From: Microbacterium sp. UFMG61
GTDB lineage: Bacteria > Actinomycetota > Actinomycetes > Actinomycetales > Microbacteriaceae
Reading direction: 5' to 3'
Length of the DNA: 64,000 bases
NCBI RefSeq assembly: GCF_015354505.1
Contig: NZ_JACAFP010000009.1
Location: forward strand, 98,986-162,985
Shown here one piece after another: positions 1 to 7,983 of this stretch. Position 1 is the stretch's first letter. Each line of letters begins with the position of its first letter. The translations under genes were made by a program, and so were the position numbers. The notes beneath the pieces were generated by a model that saw nothing but the letters and a program-made list of their open reading frames with translations, was not told where the DNA came from and did no database searches.

Positions 1-1
1 C

Positions 2-907
2 GAGGGCGAACGGATCACGGTCTCGTTCGTCGACCAGCTCGTGTCGCGTCTGGTGGGCGGTCTGAACTTCGGCCTCCTGCTCGCACTCGCCTCGATGGGC
101 GCCGCGCTCATCTACGGCACGACTCGACTGTCGAACTTCGCCCATGCCGAGATGGTGACGTGGGGCGGCCTGGTAGCCCTGGTCGTGACCTCGTTCTGGC
201 AGCTGCCCCTCTGGCTCGGCATCGTCGCGGCCGTGATCGGCGGCGGACTCCTCGGCTGGGCCATGGACGCCGGCCTCTGGCGGCCGCTGCGCCGACGCGG
301 ACTCGGTATCGTCCAGCTGATGATCGTGAGCATCGGGCTCTCACTCGCCCTCCGCTACGTCTTCCAGTACTTCATCGGCGGCGGCACCCGTCAGCTCCCC
401 GGAGCGAGCCCCACCCCGATCCAGTTCGGTCCCGTGTCGCTGTCGTACATCGACATGATCGGAATGGGCGTCAGCATCGTCGTCATCATCGGCGTCGCCT
501 GGTTCCTGACCCGCACCCGCATCGGCAAGGCGACGCGGGCCATCTCGGACAACCCGCAGCTCGCTGCGGCTTCCGGCATCGACGTCGACAGAGTCATCCG
601 CATCGTGTGGATCCTGGCCGGCTCGCTCGCCGCGATCTCCGGCATCCTGTGGGCGTACTTCCGTCCCGGTGTGAAGTGGGACATGGGCGTGCAGATGCTG
701 CTGCTGATCTTCGCCGCCATCACGCTCGGCGGACTCGGCACCGCGTTCGGCGCACTCGTCGGATCGCTCATCGTCGGGATCGCGGTCGAGATCTCGACGC
801 TGTGGATCCCGTCCGACCTCAAGTACGCGAGCGCGCTCGTCATCCTCATCGTGATCCTCCTGGTGAGGCCGCAGGGTCTGCTCGGACGCAAGGAAAGGTT
901 GGGCTGA
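2..907 (+). CDS. livH: Branched-chain amino acid ABC transporter permease LivH (5' partial)
   Basis: Inner-membrane permease of a high-affinity Leu/Ile/Val-type importer; it pairs with LivM. The 288 residues from the first in-frame GTG (41) already hold the whole LivH domain, about eight hydrophobic segments and the family loop RAISDNPQLAAASGI. The same frame is open to the window edge, reading EGERITVSFVDQL before the first membrane segment, so GTG 41 is probably internal and the gene starts outside the window. Some actinobacterial LivH proteins carry an extracytoplasmic N-terminal extension, which would fit. The TGA at 905-907 lies 2 bp before livM, so the two are surely co-transcribed. Confidence 0.93.
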   Translation, partial: EGERITVSFVDQLVSRLVGGLNFGLLLALASMGAALIYGTTRLSNFAHAEMVTWGGLVALVVTSFWQLPLWLGIVAAVIGGGLLGWAMDAGLWRPLRRRGLGIVQLMIVSIGLSLALRYVFQYFIGGGTRQLPGASPTPIQFGPVSLSYIDMIGMGVSIVVIIGVAWFLTRTRIGKATRAISDNPQLAAASGIDVDRVIRIVWILAGSLAAISGILWAYFRPGVKWDMGVQMLLLIFAAITLGGLGTAFGALVGSLIVGIAVEISTLWIPSDLKYASALVILIVILLVRPQGLLGRKERLG

Positions 908-909
908 CG

Positions 910-1887
910 ATGGACTTCGGAAGCATCTTCTCCAACACCGCGGTCTACCTGCTCAGCCCCGTCACGATCGCCTACGCGCTCGCGGCGACCGGCCTCGCGG
1001 TGCACTTCGGCTACGCGGGCCTGCTCAACTTCGGAATGGCCGCGTTCATGGCGATCGGCGGCTACGGCTACGCGATCTCCGTGCTCACCTTCGGGCTCCC
1101 CTGGTGGATCGGCATGCTGATCGGCCTCATCGGCGGTGCGGTGTTCGCGATCATCCTCGGCATCCCGACCCTGCGTCTGCGAGCCGACTACCTCGCCATC
1201 GCGACGATCGCCGCAGGTGAGATCGTGCGCCTGCTGTTCACGACGCAGGTGTTCGACGAGTACACGAACTCCGCAGACGGCCTCGCGCAGTTCAACGGAG
1301 GGTTCCGCGACGCGAACCCCTTCCCCGAGGGCACGTACGGCTTCGGTCCGTGGACCTTCACGGCGAACGACCTGTGGAACCGCGTGTTCGGTCTGATCGT
1401 GCTCGCGATCGCGATCCTGCTCGTCTGGTCGCTGATGCGCAGCCCCTGGGGCCGTGTGCTCAAGGGCATCCGCGAAGACGAGGACGCGGTGCGCTCACTC
1501 GGCAAGAACGTGTTCGCGTACAAGCTGCAGGCTCTGGTCGTCGGCGGGATCATCGGCGCCGCGGGTGGCATCATCTTCGTGCTCCCGTCCGCCGTGGTCC
1601 CCGGCAGCTACACGACATCACTGACGTTCTTCCTGTGGACCATCCTGCTGCTCGGTGGAGCGGCGACCGTGTTCGGCCCCACGCTCGGGGCCGTGCTGTT
1701 CTGGGTCGTGTTCGCCTTCCTGGCGAACCTGCTCCCCGCGCTGGCGAAGTCGGGAATCCTCCCGATGTCCGACAGCCAGGCGTCCACGCTCGTGTTCGTC
1801 TTCGTCGGAGTGGCCCTGATGCTGCTCGTGATCTTCCGCCCCCAGGGGATCCTCGGAGACAAGAGGGAGATGACCTTTGTCAAATGA
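910..1887 (+). CDS. livM: Branched-chain amino acid ABC transporter permease LivM
   Basis: Second membrane subunit of the Liv importer, 325 residues. The ATG at 910 follows the livH stop by 2 bp and begins MDFGSIFSNTAVYLL directly before the first membrane segment. The open frame extends further upstream but only inside livH. The protein has about eight to ten membrane segments and the cytoplasmic loop RVLKGIREDEDAVRSLG, which contacts the ATPases. It ends FRPQGILGDKREMTFVK. The stop overlaps the TTG start of livG by 11 bp, so translation is coupled. Confidence 0.95.
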   Translation: MDFGSIFSNTAVYLLSPVTIAYALAATGLAVHFGYAGLLNFGMAAFMAIGGYGYAISVLTFGLPWWIGMLIGLIGGAVFAIILGIPTLRLRADYLAIATIAAGEIVRLLFTTQVFDEYTNSADGLAQFNGGFRDANPFPEGTYGFGPWTFTANDLWNRVFGLIVLAIAILLVWSLMRSPWGRVLKGIREDEDAVRSLGKNVFAYKLQALVVGGIIGAAGGIIFVLPSAVVPGSYTTSLTFFLWTILLLGGAATVFGPTLGAVLFWVVFAFLANLLPALAKSGILPMSDSQASTLVFVFVGVALMLLVIFRPQGILGDKREMTFVK

Positions 1888-2883
1888 ACTGAACCCCGAC
1901 GCGGCCGCCGACAAGGCGCCCGCCACCGGCAGCATCCGACGGCCGAAGACGACCGGACTCACCACGGGCCCCGCTGTCCCCGGCGTGGGAAAGGTCGATC
2001 CGATCCTCGTGGTCGATGGGGTGCAGCGACGCTTCGGTGGCCTGACGGCCGTCGACGTCGATCACCTCGAGATCCCTCGCGGTGCGATCACGGCGCTGAT
2101 CGGCCCCAACGGAGCCGGCAAGACCACCCTGTTCAATCTGCTCTGCGGATTCGACAAGCCCAACAGCGGCTCCTGGTCGTTCGACGGCACCAACCTCTCG
2201 GGTGTCCCCTCCTTCAAGGTGGCCCGCATGGGGCAGGTGCGCACGTTCCAGCTGACGAAGTCGCTGTCACTGCTGACCGTGCTCGAGAACATGAAGCTCG
2301 GCGCTCCGCATCAGCGCGGCGAGGGGTTCTGGTCGAGCCTGTTCCCCTTCCTCTGGCGCACGCAGGACCAGGAGATCGAGGTGAAGGCGCGTGAGCTGCT
2401 GACACGGTTCAAACTCGACGCCAAGGAGAAGGACTTCGCCGCGGCCCTGTCCGGCGGCCAGCGCAAGCTCCTCGAGATGGCCCGCGCCCTGATGAGCGAC
2501 CCGACACTCGTCATGCTCGACGAGCCGATGGCGGGCGTGAACCCGGCTCTCACGCAGTCGCTGCTCGACCACATCCTCGATCTGAAGGAACTGGGCATGA
2601 CCGTGCTCTTCGTCGAGCACGACATGCACATGGTCCGGCACATCGCGGACTGGGTGGTCGTCATGGCCGAAGGGCGCGTCGTCGCCGAGGGACCGCCCGA
2701 CCAGGTCATGGAGGATCCGGCCGTGATCGACGCCTACCTCGGCGCCCATCAGGACGTCGACCTCGGTGCCGTGACCGGACGCATCCCCGTGCTCGCCGAC
2801 ACCGCTGCCGTGCGACTGCGCGAGCAGATCGAAGCAGAGGCCGAGGCCGAGCTCGCCGCTGAAGACACCGAGGAGGGACGCGC

Positions 2884-2887
<4 letters not shown>
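1877..2887 (+). CDS. livG: Branched-chain amino acid ABC transporter ATP-binding protein LivG
   Basis: ATPase subunit of the Liv importer, 336 residues, against about 255 for typical LivG. Walker A GPNGAGKTT is near residues 76-84, signature LSGGQRK near 191-197, and Walker B LVMLDEP near 211-217, followed by the LivG-type MAGVNPA. The extra length is a roughly 42-residue polar N-terminus and an acidic C-terminus rich in Glu and Ala; neither is needed for ATPase activity and their role is unknown. The start is a TTG inside livM, preceded by an AGGGAG ribosome site. A later in-frame start would remove the N-terminal extension. The stop overlaps livF as ATGA. Confidence 0.94.
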
Positions 2888-3639
<752 letters not shown>

Positions 3640-3647
3640 GAACGCAC

Positions 3648-3685
3648 GAGAGAGGGGCGAATGCCGCGGCATCCGCCCCTCTCTC
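3648..3685 (+). terminator. Terminator hairpin after livF
   Basis: Perfect inverted repeat, left arm GAGAGAGGGGCG (3648-3659) and right arm CGCCCCTCTCTC (3674-3685). The segment between them holds the further palindrome ATGCCGCGGCAT. It begins 9 bp after the livF stop. No T tract follows, as is common in high-GC actinobacteria. Confidence 0.75.
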
Positions 3686-3721
3686 GCGCCCCGGGCTGCT
3701 CCGCGAGGTCACCGCACAGGA

Positions 3722-3758
3722 CGAAGGCCCCGGATGCGTGCTGCATCCGGGGCCTTCG
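3722..3758 (-). terminator. Terminator hairpin after livK
   Basis: Perfect 16-bp inverted repeat, arms CGAAGGCCCCGGATGC (3722-3737) and its complement (3743-3758), loop GTGCT. It lies 16 bp beyond the livK stop on the minus strand and faces the livF terminator. Its core, with GGATGC arms around a GTGnT loop, recurs in the hairpin at 6228-6264. Confidence 0.75.
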
Positions 3759-3774
3759 CTCTGCGATCGGGTGA

Positions 3775-5049
3775 TCAGTTGGTGCGGGTGATCAGGTTGT
3801 CCGCGCCGTAGACGTAGGTGCCGATCGAGGCGCCCTGCGGGTCGCCGTTCTCGTCGAACGTGATCTCGCCGGAGTAACCGTCGTAGTCGGCCGTTCCGCC
3901 GTCGTTGATGATCTTCGCGCAGTCGGCGAAGCTGGTGCACTTCTCACCGTCTCCGCTGCCACCCGAGACCTCCTGCATCTTCGCCGCGATGTCCGCACCC
4001 TCGGTGGAACCTGCTGCGAGCGACGCGAGAGCCACGAGCACGACGGCGTCGTACGCCTCGGCCGCGTAGGTGAAGTCGTTGACCTCGGAGTTGCCCTCAC
4101 CGGTCCAGAAGGTCTGGAGACGCTCGGTGAAGTCGTCCTCGAGAGCCGGGCCGGGCTTGGTGCCCTGCGCGCCCTCGAGCGAGAACGGGAAGTTCGTGTC
4201 GGGCGAGGAGCCGTAGTCCGACAGGTTGCCGTCGACCAGGTACCACTTCTCCGGCGAGGCGCCGGCGTTCGACAGCAGCGGGGCGATTGTCTTGAACTGG
4301 TCGAACGACACGATCGCGATGGCGTCGGGGTTCGCGGCCGTGATGGTCGCGACCTGAGCGTCGAACTGACCGTCGCCGACGTTGTACGAGGCGTCTGCGA
4401 CGACCTCTCCGCCGGCACCCTCGAACGTCGACTTGATGTTCTCGAACAGACCGGTGCCGTAGGCGTCGTTCTGGTAGATCACACCGAGGGTCTTGGCGCC
4501 GTCCTCGGCGATCAGGTTGCCGAGCACCTCACCCTGCAGCAGGTCGCTGGGAGCGGTGCGGAAGTACAGTCCGTTGTCGTCCCAGTCGGTGAAGTCCGGA
4601 CCGGTGTTCGACGCCGAGATCTGCAGGATTCCCGCACTGACGTTGCCGTCGAGGATCAGACGCGAGACGCCCGATGCGGCAGCGCCGACGATGGCGGAGA
4701 CGCCCGCACCCTCGAGCTTCGTGATGGAGGTCTCGTAGGCCTTGGTGTCGGTGTCGCCCTCGTCCTCGGCGGTGAGGTCGATCGTGATGCCGGCAGCGGC
4801 CTCGTTGACCTCGGAGACGGCGAGGCCGACACCCGATTCCATGGGCGGGCCCAGGAACGACAGAGATCCCGTCTGCGGAAGCAGCGAGCCGAGCTTGAGC
4901 GTCAGGTCCTCGGAGGACGACGATCCACCCCCGTCCGAAGGCTCCTCGGTCGGCGTGCTGCTGCAGCCCGCGATGACGATGGCGGCCGCGCTGGCCAGCG
5001 CGATCCCGGCGAAGACCCTCGCCTTGCGCGAGCCCTTCAGTGAGTTCAT
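3775..5049 (-). CDS. livK: Branched-chain amino acid ABC transporter substrate-binding lipoprotein
   Basis: Extracytoplasmic receptor of the Liv importer, 424 residues. The N-terminus MNSLKGSRKARVFAG, a hydrophobic stretch and the lipobox VIAGC (Cys29) mark a lipoprotein anchored after signal peptidase II cleavage. A Ser/Gly/Asp linker precedes a type I periplasmic-binding domain (LKLGSLLPQTGSLSFLG onward). The ATG at 5049 has an AAGGGAG ribosome site 4 bp upstream; an open frame extends 19 codons further but lacks this support. The gene converges on livFGMH instead of being part of the operon, so it has its own promoter. Amino-acid specificity cannot be read from sequence. Confidence 0.92.
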   Translation of the reverse strand: MNSLKGSRKARVFAGIALASAAAIVIAGCSSTPTEEPSDGGGSSSSEDLTLKLGSLLPQTGSLSFLGPPMESGVGLAVSEVNEAAAGITIDLTAEDEGDTDTKAYETSITKLEGAGVSAIVGAAASGVSRLILDGNVSAGILQISASNTGPDFTDWDDNGLYFRTAPSDLLQGEVLGNLIAEDGAKTLGVIYQNDAYGTGLFENIKSTFEGAGGEVVADASYNVGDGQFDAQVATITAANPDAIAIVSFDQFKTIAPLLSNAGASPEKWYLVDGNLSDYGSSPDTNFPFSLEGAQGTKPGPALEDDFTERLQTFWTGEGNSEVNDFTYAAEAYDAVVLVALASLAAGSTEGADIAAKMQEVSGGSGDGEKCTSFADCAKIINDGGTADYDGYSGEITFDENGDPQGASIGTYVYGADNLITRTN

Positions 5050-5068
5050 GATGCTCCCTTGCGTATCT

Positions 5069-5092
5069 GAGCGTGGATTTCGCACCACGCTC
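5069..5092 (-). promoter_or_regulatory. livK: Leader hairpin upstream of livK
   Basis: Perfect 8-bp inverted repeat GAGCGTGG / CCACGCTC with an 8-nt loop. It sits 20 bp before the livK start codon, on the leader side of its AAGGGAG ribosome site. It could stabilise the mRNA or be an operator; no known family is recognised. A TAGTGT hexamer just upstream could be the -10 box. Confidence 0.4.
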
Positions 5093-5194
5093 GGGTGCTC
5101 TAACACTAGGACCGGAATTGGTCGATTGGGGGTCGCCGATGTTTCGGTGCGTTAACGATCCGGCACCGGGTGCCAGAGGCACTGAGCCGCGGGT

Positions 5195-6133
5195 TCAGAC
5201 CGGTTCGTGCCGGGCCTGTCGACGACCGCGGCGAGCCGCGAGCAGCAGATCGATCACGAACACCGCGATCGCGATCCACACGATGACGAAGCCCAACCAG
5301 CGCTCGAGCGGCATGGGCTCCCCCAGCACCGCCGCCCCGATGATGAACTGCATCACCGGGGTCACGAACTGGATCATGCCGATCACGGTCAGGTCGATGC
5401 GTCGCGCACCCGCCGCGAACAGCAGCAGCGGCACCGCCGTGGCGACCCCGGCGAACGCGAGCAGCGCCGCGTGCCAGGCGCCGTACTGCCCCATCGTGAT
5501 GCCGGCGGGAGTCGTGGCCACCACGATCAGCTGCACGACCGCGATCGGGATCAGCCAGAACGACTCGAGCGTGAGGCCGCTGATCGCATCGACCGCCGGG
5601 CCGATCTTCTTCTTGATGAGCCCGTAGACGCCGAACGACGCGGTGAGCGACAGCGCGATCCAGGGGAACGAGCGGTAGAAGAGCACGATCACGACGACGG
5701 CGACCGCGGCGATGCCGATCGCCGCCCACTGCAGCCGACGGATGCGCTCCTTGAGGACGAAGACGCCCAGCAGCACGGTCGCGATCGGGTTGATGAAGTA
5801 TCCGAGGCTCGTCTCGACCACGTGGCCGGTGAGGGTGCCGATGAGGAACACCTGCCAGTTGACATAGATCAGCACACCGGCGAGCGCCGTCCACCCCAGC
5901 AGTCTCGGCTGTCGCACGATGGCGCCGAGCGCCTTCCATCCCCGTGTGACGGTGAGCAGGATGCCGCAGAACACGAAGGAGAGGAGCACCCGCCAGGCGA
6001 CGACCTCCCACGGGCCGGTCGGTGCGAGGAGCAGGAAGTACAGCGGCAGAACGCCCCACAGCAGATATGCGCCGCCCGCGTACGCGACCCCCGCGGTCTG
6101 GGTGGCACGGTCCGCAGGTGTCGTCAGGGTCAC
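5195..6133 (-). CDS. rarD: EamA-family transporter RarD
   Basis: Ten-helix drug/metabolite-superfamily membrane protein, 312 residues, which matches the RarD subfamily length. The N-terminal pattern GVAYAGGAYLLWGVLPLYF and the later GYFINPIATVLLGVFVLKER and SFPWIALSLTASFGVYGLI are RarD-like. Most of the chain is hydrophobic, in two EamA repeats. The substrate is unknown; family members are annotated for chloramphenicol sensitivity, but transport has rarely been shown. The start is GTG 6133. The C-terminal tail is basic (LAARRGRRQARHEPV). It stands alone, downstream of groES on the same strand and separated from it by a hairpin. Confidence 0.85.
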   Translation of the reverse strand: MTLTTPADRATQTAGVAYAGGAYLLWGVLPLYFLLLAPTGPWEVVAWRVLLSFVFCGILLTVTRGWKALGAIVRQPRLLGWTALAGVLIYVNWQVFLIGTLTGHVVETSLGYFINPIATVLLGVFVLKERIRRLQWAAIGIAAVAVVVIVLFYRSFPWIALSLTASFGVYGLIKKKIGPAVDAISGLTLESFWLIPIAVVQLIVVATTPAGITMGQYGAWHAALLAFAGVATAVPLLLFAAGARRIDLTVIGMIQFVTPVMQFIIGAAVLGEPMPLERWLGFVIVWIAIAVFVIDLLLAARRGRRQARHEPV

Positions 6134-6227
6134 CGGACCACACTATGCCCGGCGTTGGGCGCCGTCGGGCGGCTGAGGTCACTCGGCACGGGAATGGCAG
6201 GAATCGCGCGCGACGTGGCGGAATGCG

Positions 6228-6264
6228 GAGAGGGCCCGGATGCGTGATGCATCCGGGCCCTCTC
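6228..6264 (-). terminator. Terminator hairpin after groES
   Basis: Perfect 16-bp inverted repeat, left arm GAGAGGGCCCGGATGC (6228-6243) and right arm at 6249-6264, loop GTGAT. It lies 57-93 bp past the groES stop on the minus strand and separates groES from rarD. The core is nearly identical to the livK terminator. Confidence 0.7.
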
Positions 6265-6286
6265 CGAGGAACAGGTTGTCCCCGGC

Positions 6287-6306
6287 CTTCGGCAGGCTCA
6301 GGAACC
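6287..6306. repeat. Dispersed repeat half-copy (CTTCGGCAGGCTCAGGAACC)
   Basis: A 20-bp sequence that matches, with one change, one arm of the hairpin between rpoB and rpoC (49456-49499) and the segment inside the ABC gene at 54068-54082. It lies in the groES-rarD gap. It looks like a REP-type intergenic repeat of this genome. Confidence 0.6.
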
Positions 6307-6320
6307 GGCTCGTGCGCTGA

Positions 6321-6617
6321 TCAGCGAACGACGACCGCGAGCACGTCGCGGGCCGACAGGACGAGGAACTCGTCTGCGCCGAACTTCACTTCAGTTCCGC
6401 CGTACTTGCTGTAGAGCACGCGGTCGCCGACGGCGACGTCGAGCGGAACACGGTTGCCGTTGTCATCGATGCGACCGGGGCCGACGGCCACGACCTCGCC
6501 CTCCTGGGGCTTCTCCTTGGCGGTGTCGGGGATGACCAGGCCACTCGCGGTGGTCTGCTCGGCCTCGACCTGCTTGATGACGATGCGGTCCTCGAGCGGC
6601 TTGATGGAAACCGACAC
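6321..6617 (-). CDS. groES: Co-chaperonin GroES
   Basis: Ten-kDa lid of the GroEL chaperonin, cytosolic, 98 residues, the family's normal length. Recognisable are the opening [10 protein letters not shown], the mobile-loop [35 protein letters not shown] and the end [14 protein letters not shown]. groEL is not next to it here; rarD follows, so this chromosome must encode GroEL elsewhere. Two CIRCE operators upstream indicate repression by HrcA and heat induction. Confidence 0.97.
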   Translation of the reverse strand: MSVSIKPLEDRIVIKQVEAEQTTASGLVIPDTAKEKPQEGEVVAVGPGRIDDNGNRVPLDVAVGDRVLYSKYGGTEVKFGADEFLVLSARDVLAVVVR

Positions 6618-6657
6618 GGTCTACCTCTTCTTTCTTGACGCTGACACGAAAGACTTG

Positions 6658-6684
6658 TTCGCACTCTCAACCCGAGAGTGCTAA
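6658..6684 (-). promoter_or_regulatory. groES: CIRCE operator 1 (HrcA site) upstream of groES
   Basis: Inverted repeat TTcGCACTC - 9 bp - GAGTGCTAA. The right half matches the CIRCE consensus exactly and the left half differs at one base. It lies 41 bp before the groES start and overlaps the expected transcription start, so HrcA bound here would block the promoter. Confidence 0.9.
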
Positions 6685-6689
6685 CAAAC

Positions 6690-6719
6690 AGTCTATGCGG
6701 TGCGCTGGCACTCATGCAA
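6690..6719 (-). promoter_or_regulatory. groES: Predicted groES promoter
   Basis: On the minus strand, TTGCAT (-35, 6719-6714) and TAGACT (-10, 6695-6690) are 18 bp apart. The implied start near 6683 falls inside CIRCE 1, and the -35 box falls inside CIRCE 2. Confidence 0.55.
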
Positions 6720-6731
6720 TGCGAGTGCCAG
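6705..6731 (-). promoter_or_regulatory. groES: CIRCE operator 2 (HrcA site) upstream of groES
   Basis: Inverted repeat CTGGCACTC - 9 bp - GAGTGCCAG. The conserved GCACTC/GAGTGC core and the 9-bp spacing match CIRCE, while the outer bases differ symmetrically from TTA/TAA. Tandem CIRCE sites before groES are known in other actinobacteria. Confidence 0.8.
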
Positions 6732-6774
6732 CCCCGACACCGAGCAGAGCACATCGCGCGCCTAAGCTGAGGGT

Positions 6775-7983
6775 GTGGAGATGTCCGAGCTGCGAGCCCT
6801 GCTCACCCCCGAAGGCCTCGAGCTGCTCGATGACCTGGGGCCGATCGCGCAGGTCGCGGACGTCGCTCGTGCCGTGTCACGGCTGCGCGCCGCGGGGCAC
6901 TCCCCCGATCTCGTCTCCGCAGTGGTCGGACAGGCTCACCTGCGCTCGAAGGCCGAGGCGAAGTTCGGCCCCTTCGCCGCACGGATGCTGTTCACCCGCG
7001 CCGGGCTCGAACAGTCGACCCGGCTCGGCGTCGCCGCCCGGCACGCGCAGCGACTGCGTCGCGCCGGCATGAGTCGGGTCTCCGATCTGGGATGCGGCAT
7101 CGGCGGCGACGCTCTCGCCTTCACCGGGGCAGGTCTCGAGGTCGTCGCGGTCGACGCCGACGAGGTCACATCGGCGATCGCCGCCTACAACCTTGCTCCC
7201 TTCGGCGAGAGCGCCACCGTGCGCCACGGCATCGCCCAGGAGAACGTGCCCGACGCGTCAGACGGCGCCACCGCGATCTGGATGGATCCCGCCCGGCGCA
7301 CTCAGGGGCACGGAGAAACGAACCGCGTCTCGTCGGACGAGTACTCGCCGCCGCTGGATTGGGCGTTCGAGGTCGCATCGCGCATTCCGACGGGCATCAA
7401 GCTCGGTCCGGGACACGATCGAGACGCCCTTCCCGCAGACGCGGAGACCCAGTGGGTGAGCGCGGACGGCAGCGTCGTGGAGCTCGTCGTGTGGACGGGC
7501 ATCCTGGCCCGCGAGGGTGTGCGTCGCTCGGCGCTGGTGATCCGCGGCGACGAATCCCACGAACTCACCGCCGCCGCCGATGCCGAGGATGCACCGGTGC
7601 GCGAACTCGGCGCCTTCCTGCACGAACCGGACGGCGCAGTGATCCGTGCCCGGTTGATCGGCGACGTGGCCCGGATCCTCGACGCCGGGATGCTCGACGA
7701 GAAGATCGCGTACCTCACCTCGGATGCCGCTCTCACGAGCCCGTTCGTGCAGTCCTTCCGCGTGCGAGAGGCACTGCCGGCCAATCCGAAGGCGATCAAC
7801 GCCGCGCTCAAGGCGCACGGCATCGGAACGCTCGAGATCAAGAAGCGCGGGATGGACATCGACCCCGCGGCGTTCCGGAAGAAGCTCAGTCTGCGCGGCG
7901 AGGCGTCGGCGACTCTGATCCTGACGCGCATGGGCGCTCAACGCCGCGCGATCCTCGCCGACCGCGTTCCGGCGGCCGTCTGA
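6775..7983 (+). CDS. Class I SAM-dependent methyltransferase with THUMP-like C-terminus
   Basis: Predicted methyltransferase, 402 residues, cytosolic. The SAM-binding glycine motif DLGCGIGGDALAF lies at residues 104-116, followed by VVAVDADE (motif II) and DPARRT at 171-176, where substrate-handling motif IV is expected. The C-terminal part (EIKKRGMDIDPAAFRKKL) matches the THUMP-like domain of actinobacterial proteins of this architecture. The substrate is unknown; RNA is a reasonable guess from the domain. The start is GTG 6775 or ATG 6781; no strong ribosome site separates them. It is divergent from groES and followed by a convergent gene, so it is monocistronic. Confidence 0.85.
   Translation: MEMSELRALLTPEGLELLDDLGPIAQVADVARAVSRLRAAGHSPDLVSAVVGQAHLRSKAEAKFGPFAARMLFTRAGLEQSTRLGVAARHAQRLRRAGMSRVSDLGCGIGGDALAFTGAGLEVVAVDADEVTSAIAAYNLAPFGESATVRHGIAQENVPDASDGATAIWMDPARRTQGHGETNRVSSDEYSPPLDWAFEVASRIPTGIKLGPGHDRDALPADAETQWVSADGSVVELVVWTGILAREGVRRSALVIRGDESHELTAAADAEDAPVRELGAFLHEPDGAVIRARLIGDVARILDAGMLDEKIAYLTSDAALTSPFVQSFRVREALPANPKAINAALKAHGIGTLEIKKRGMDIDPAAFRKKLSLRGEASATLILTRMGAQRRAILADRVPAAV

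Noticed and set aside
6287..6306. Attachment site for an integrated element
   Set aside because: A matching repeat is elsewhere, but there is no integrase, no tRNA at the ends and no change in gene content between copies.
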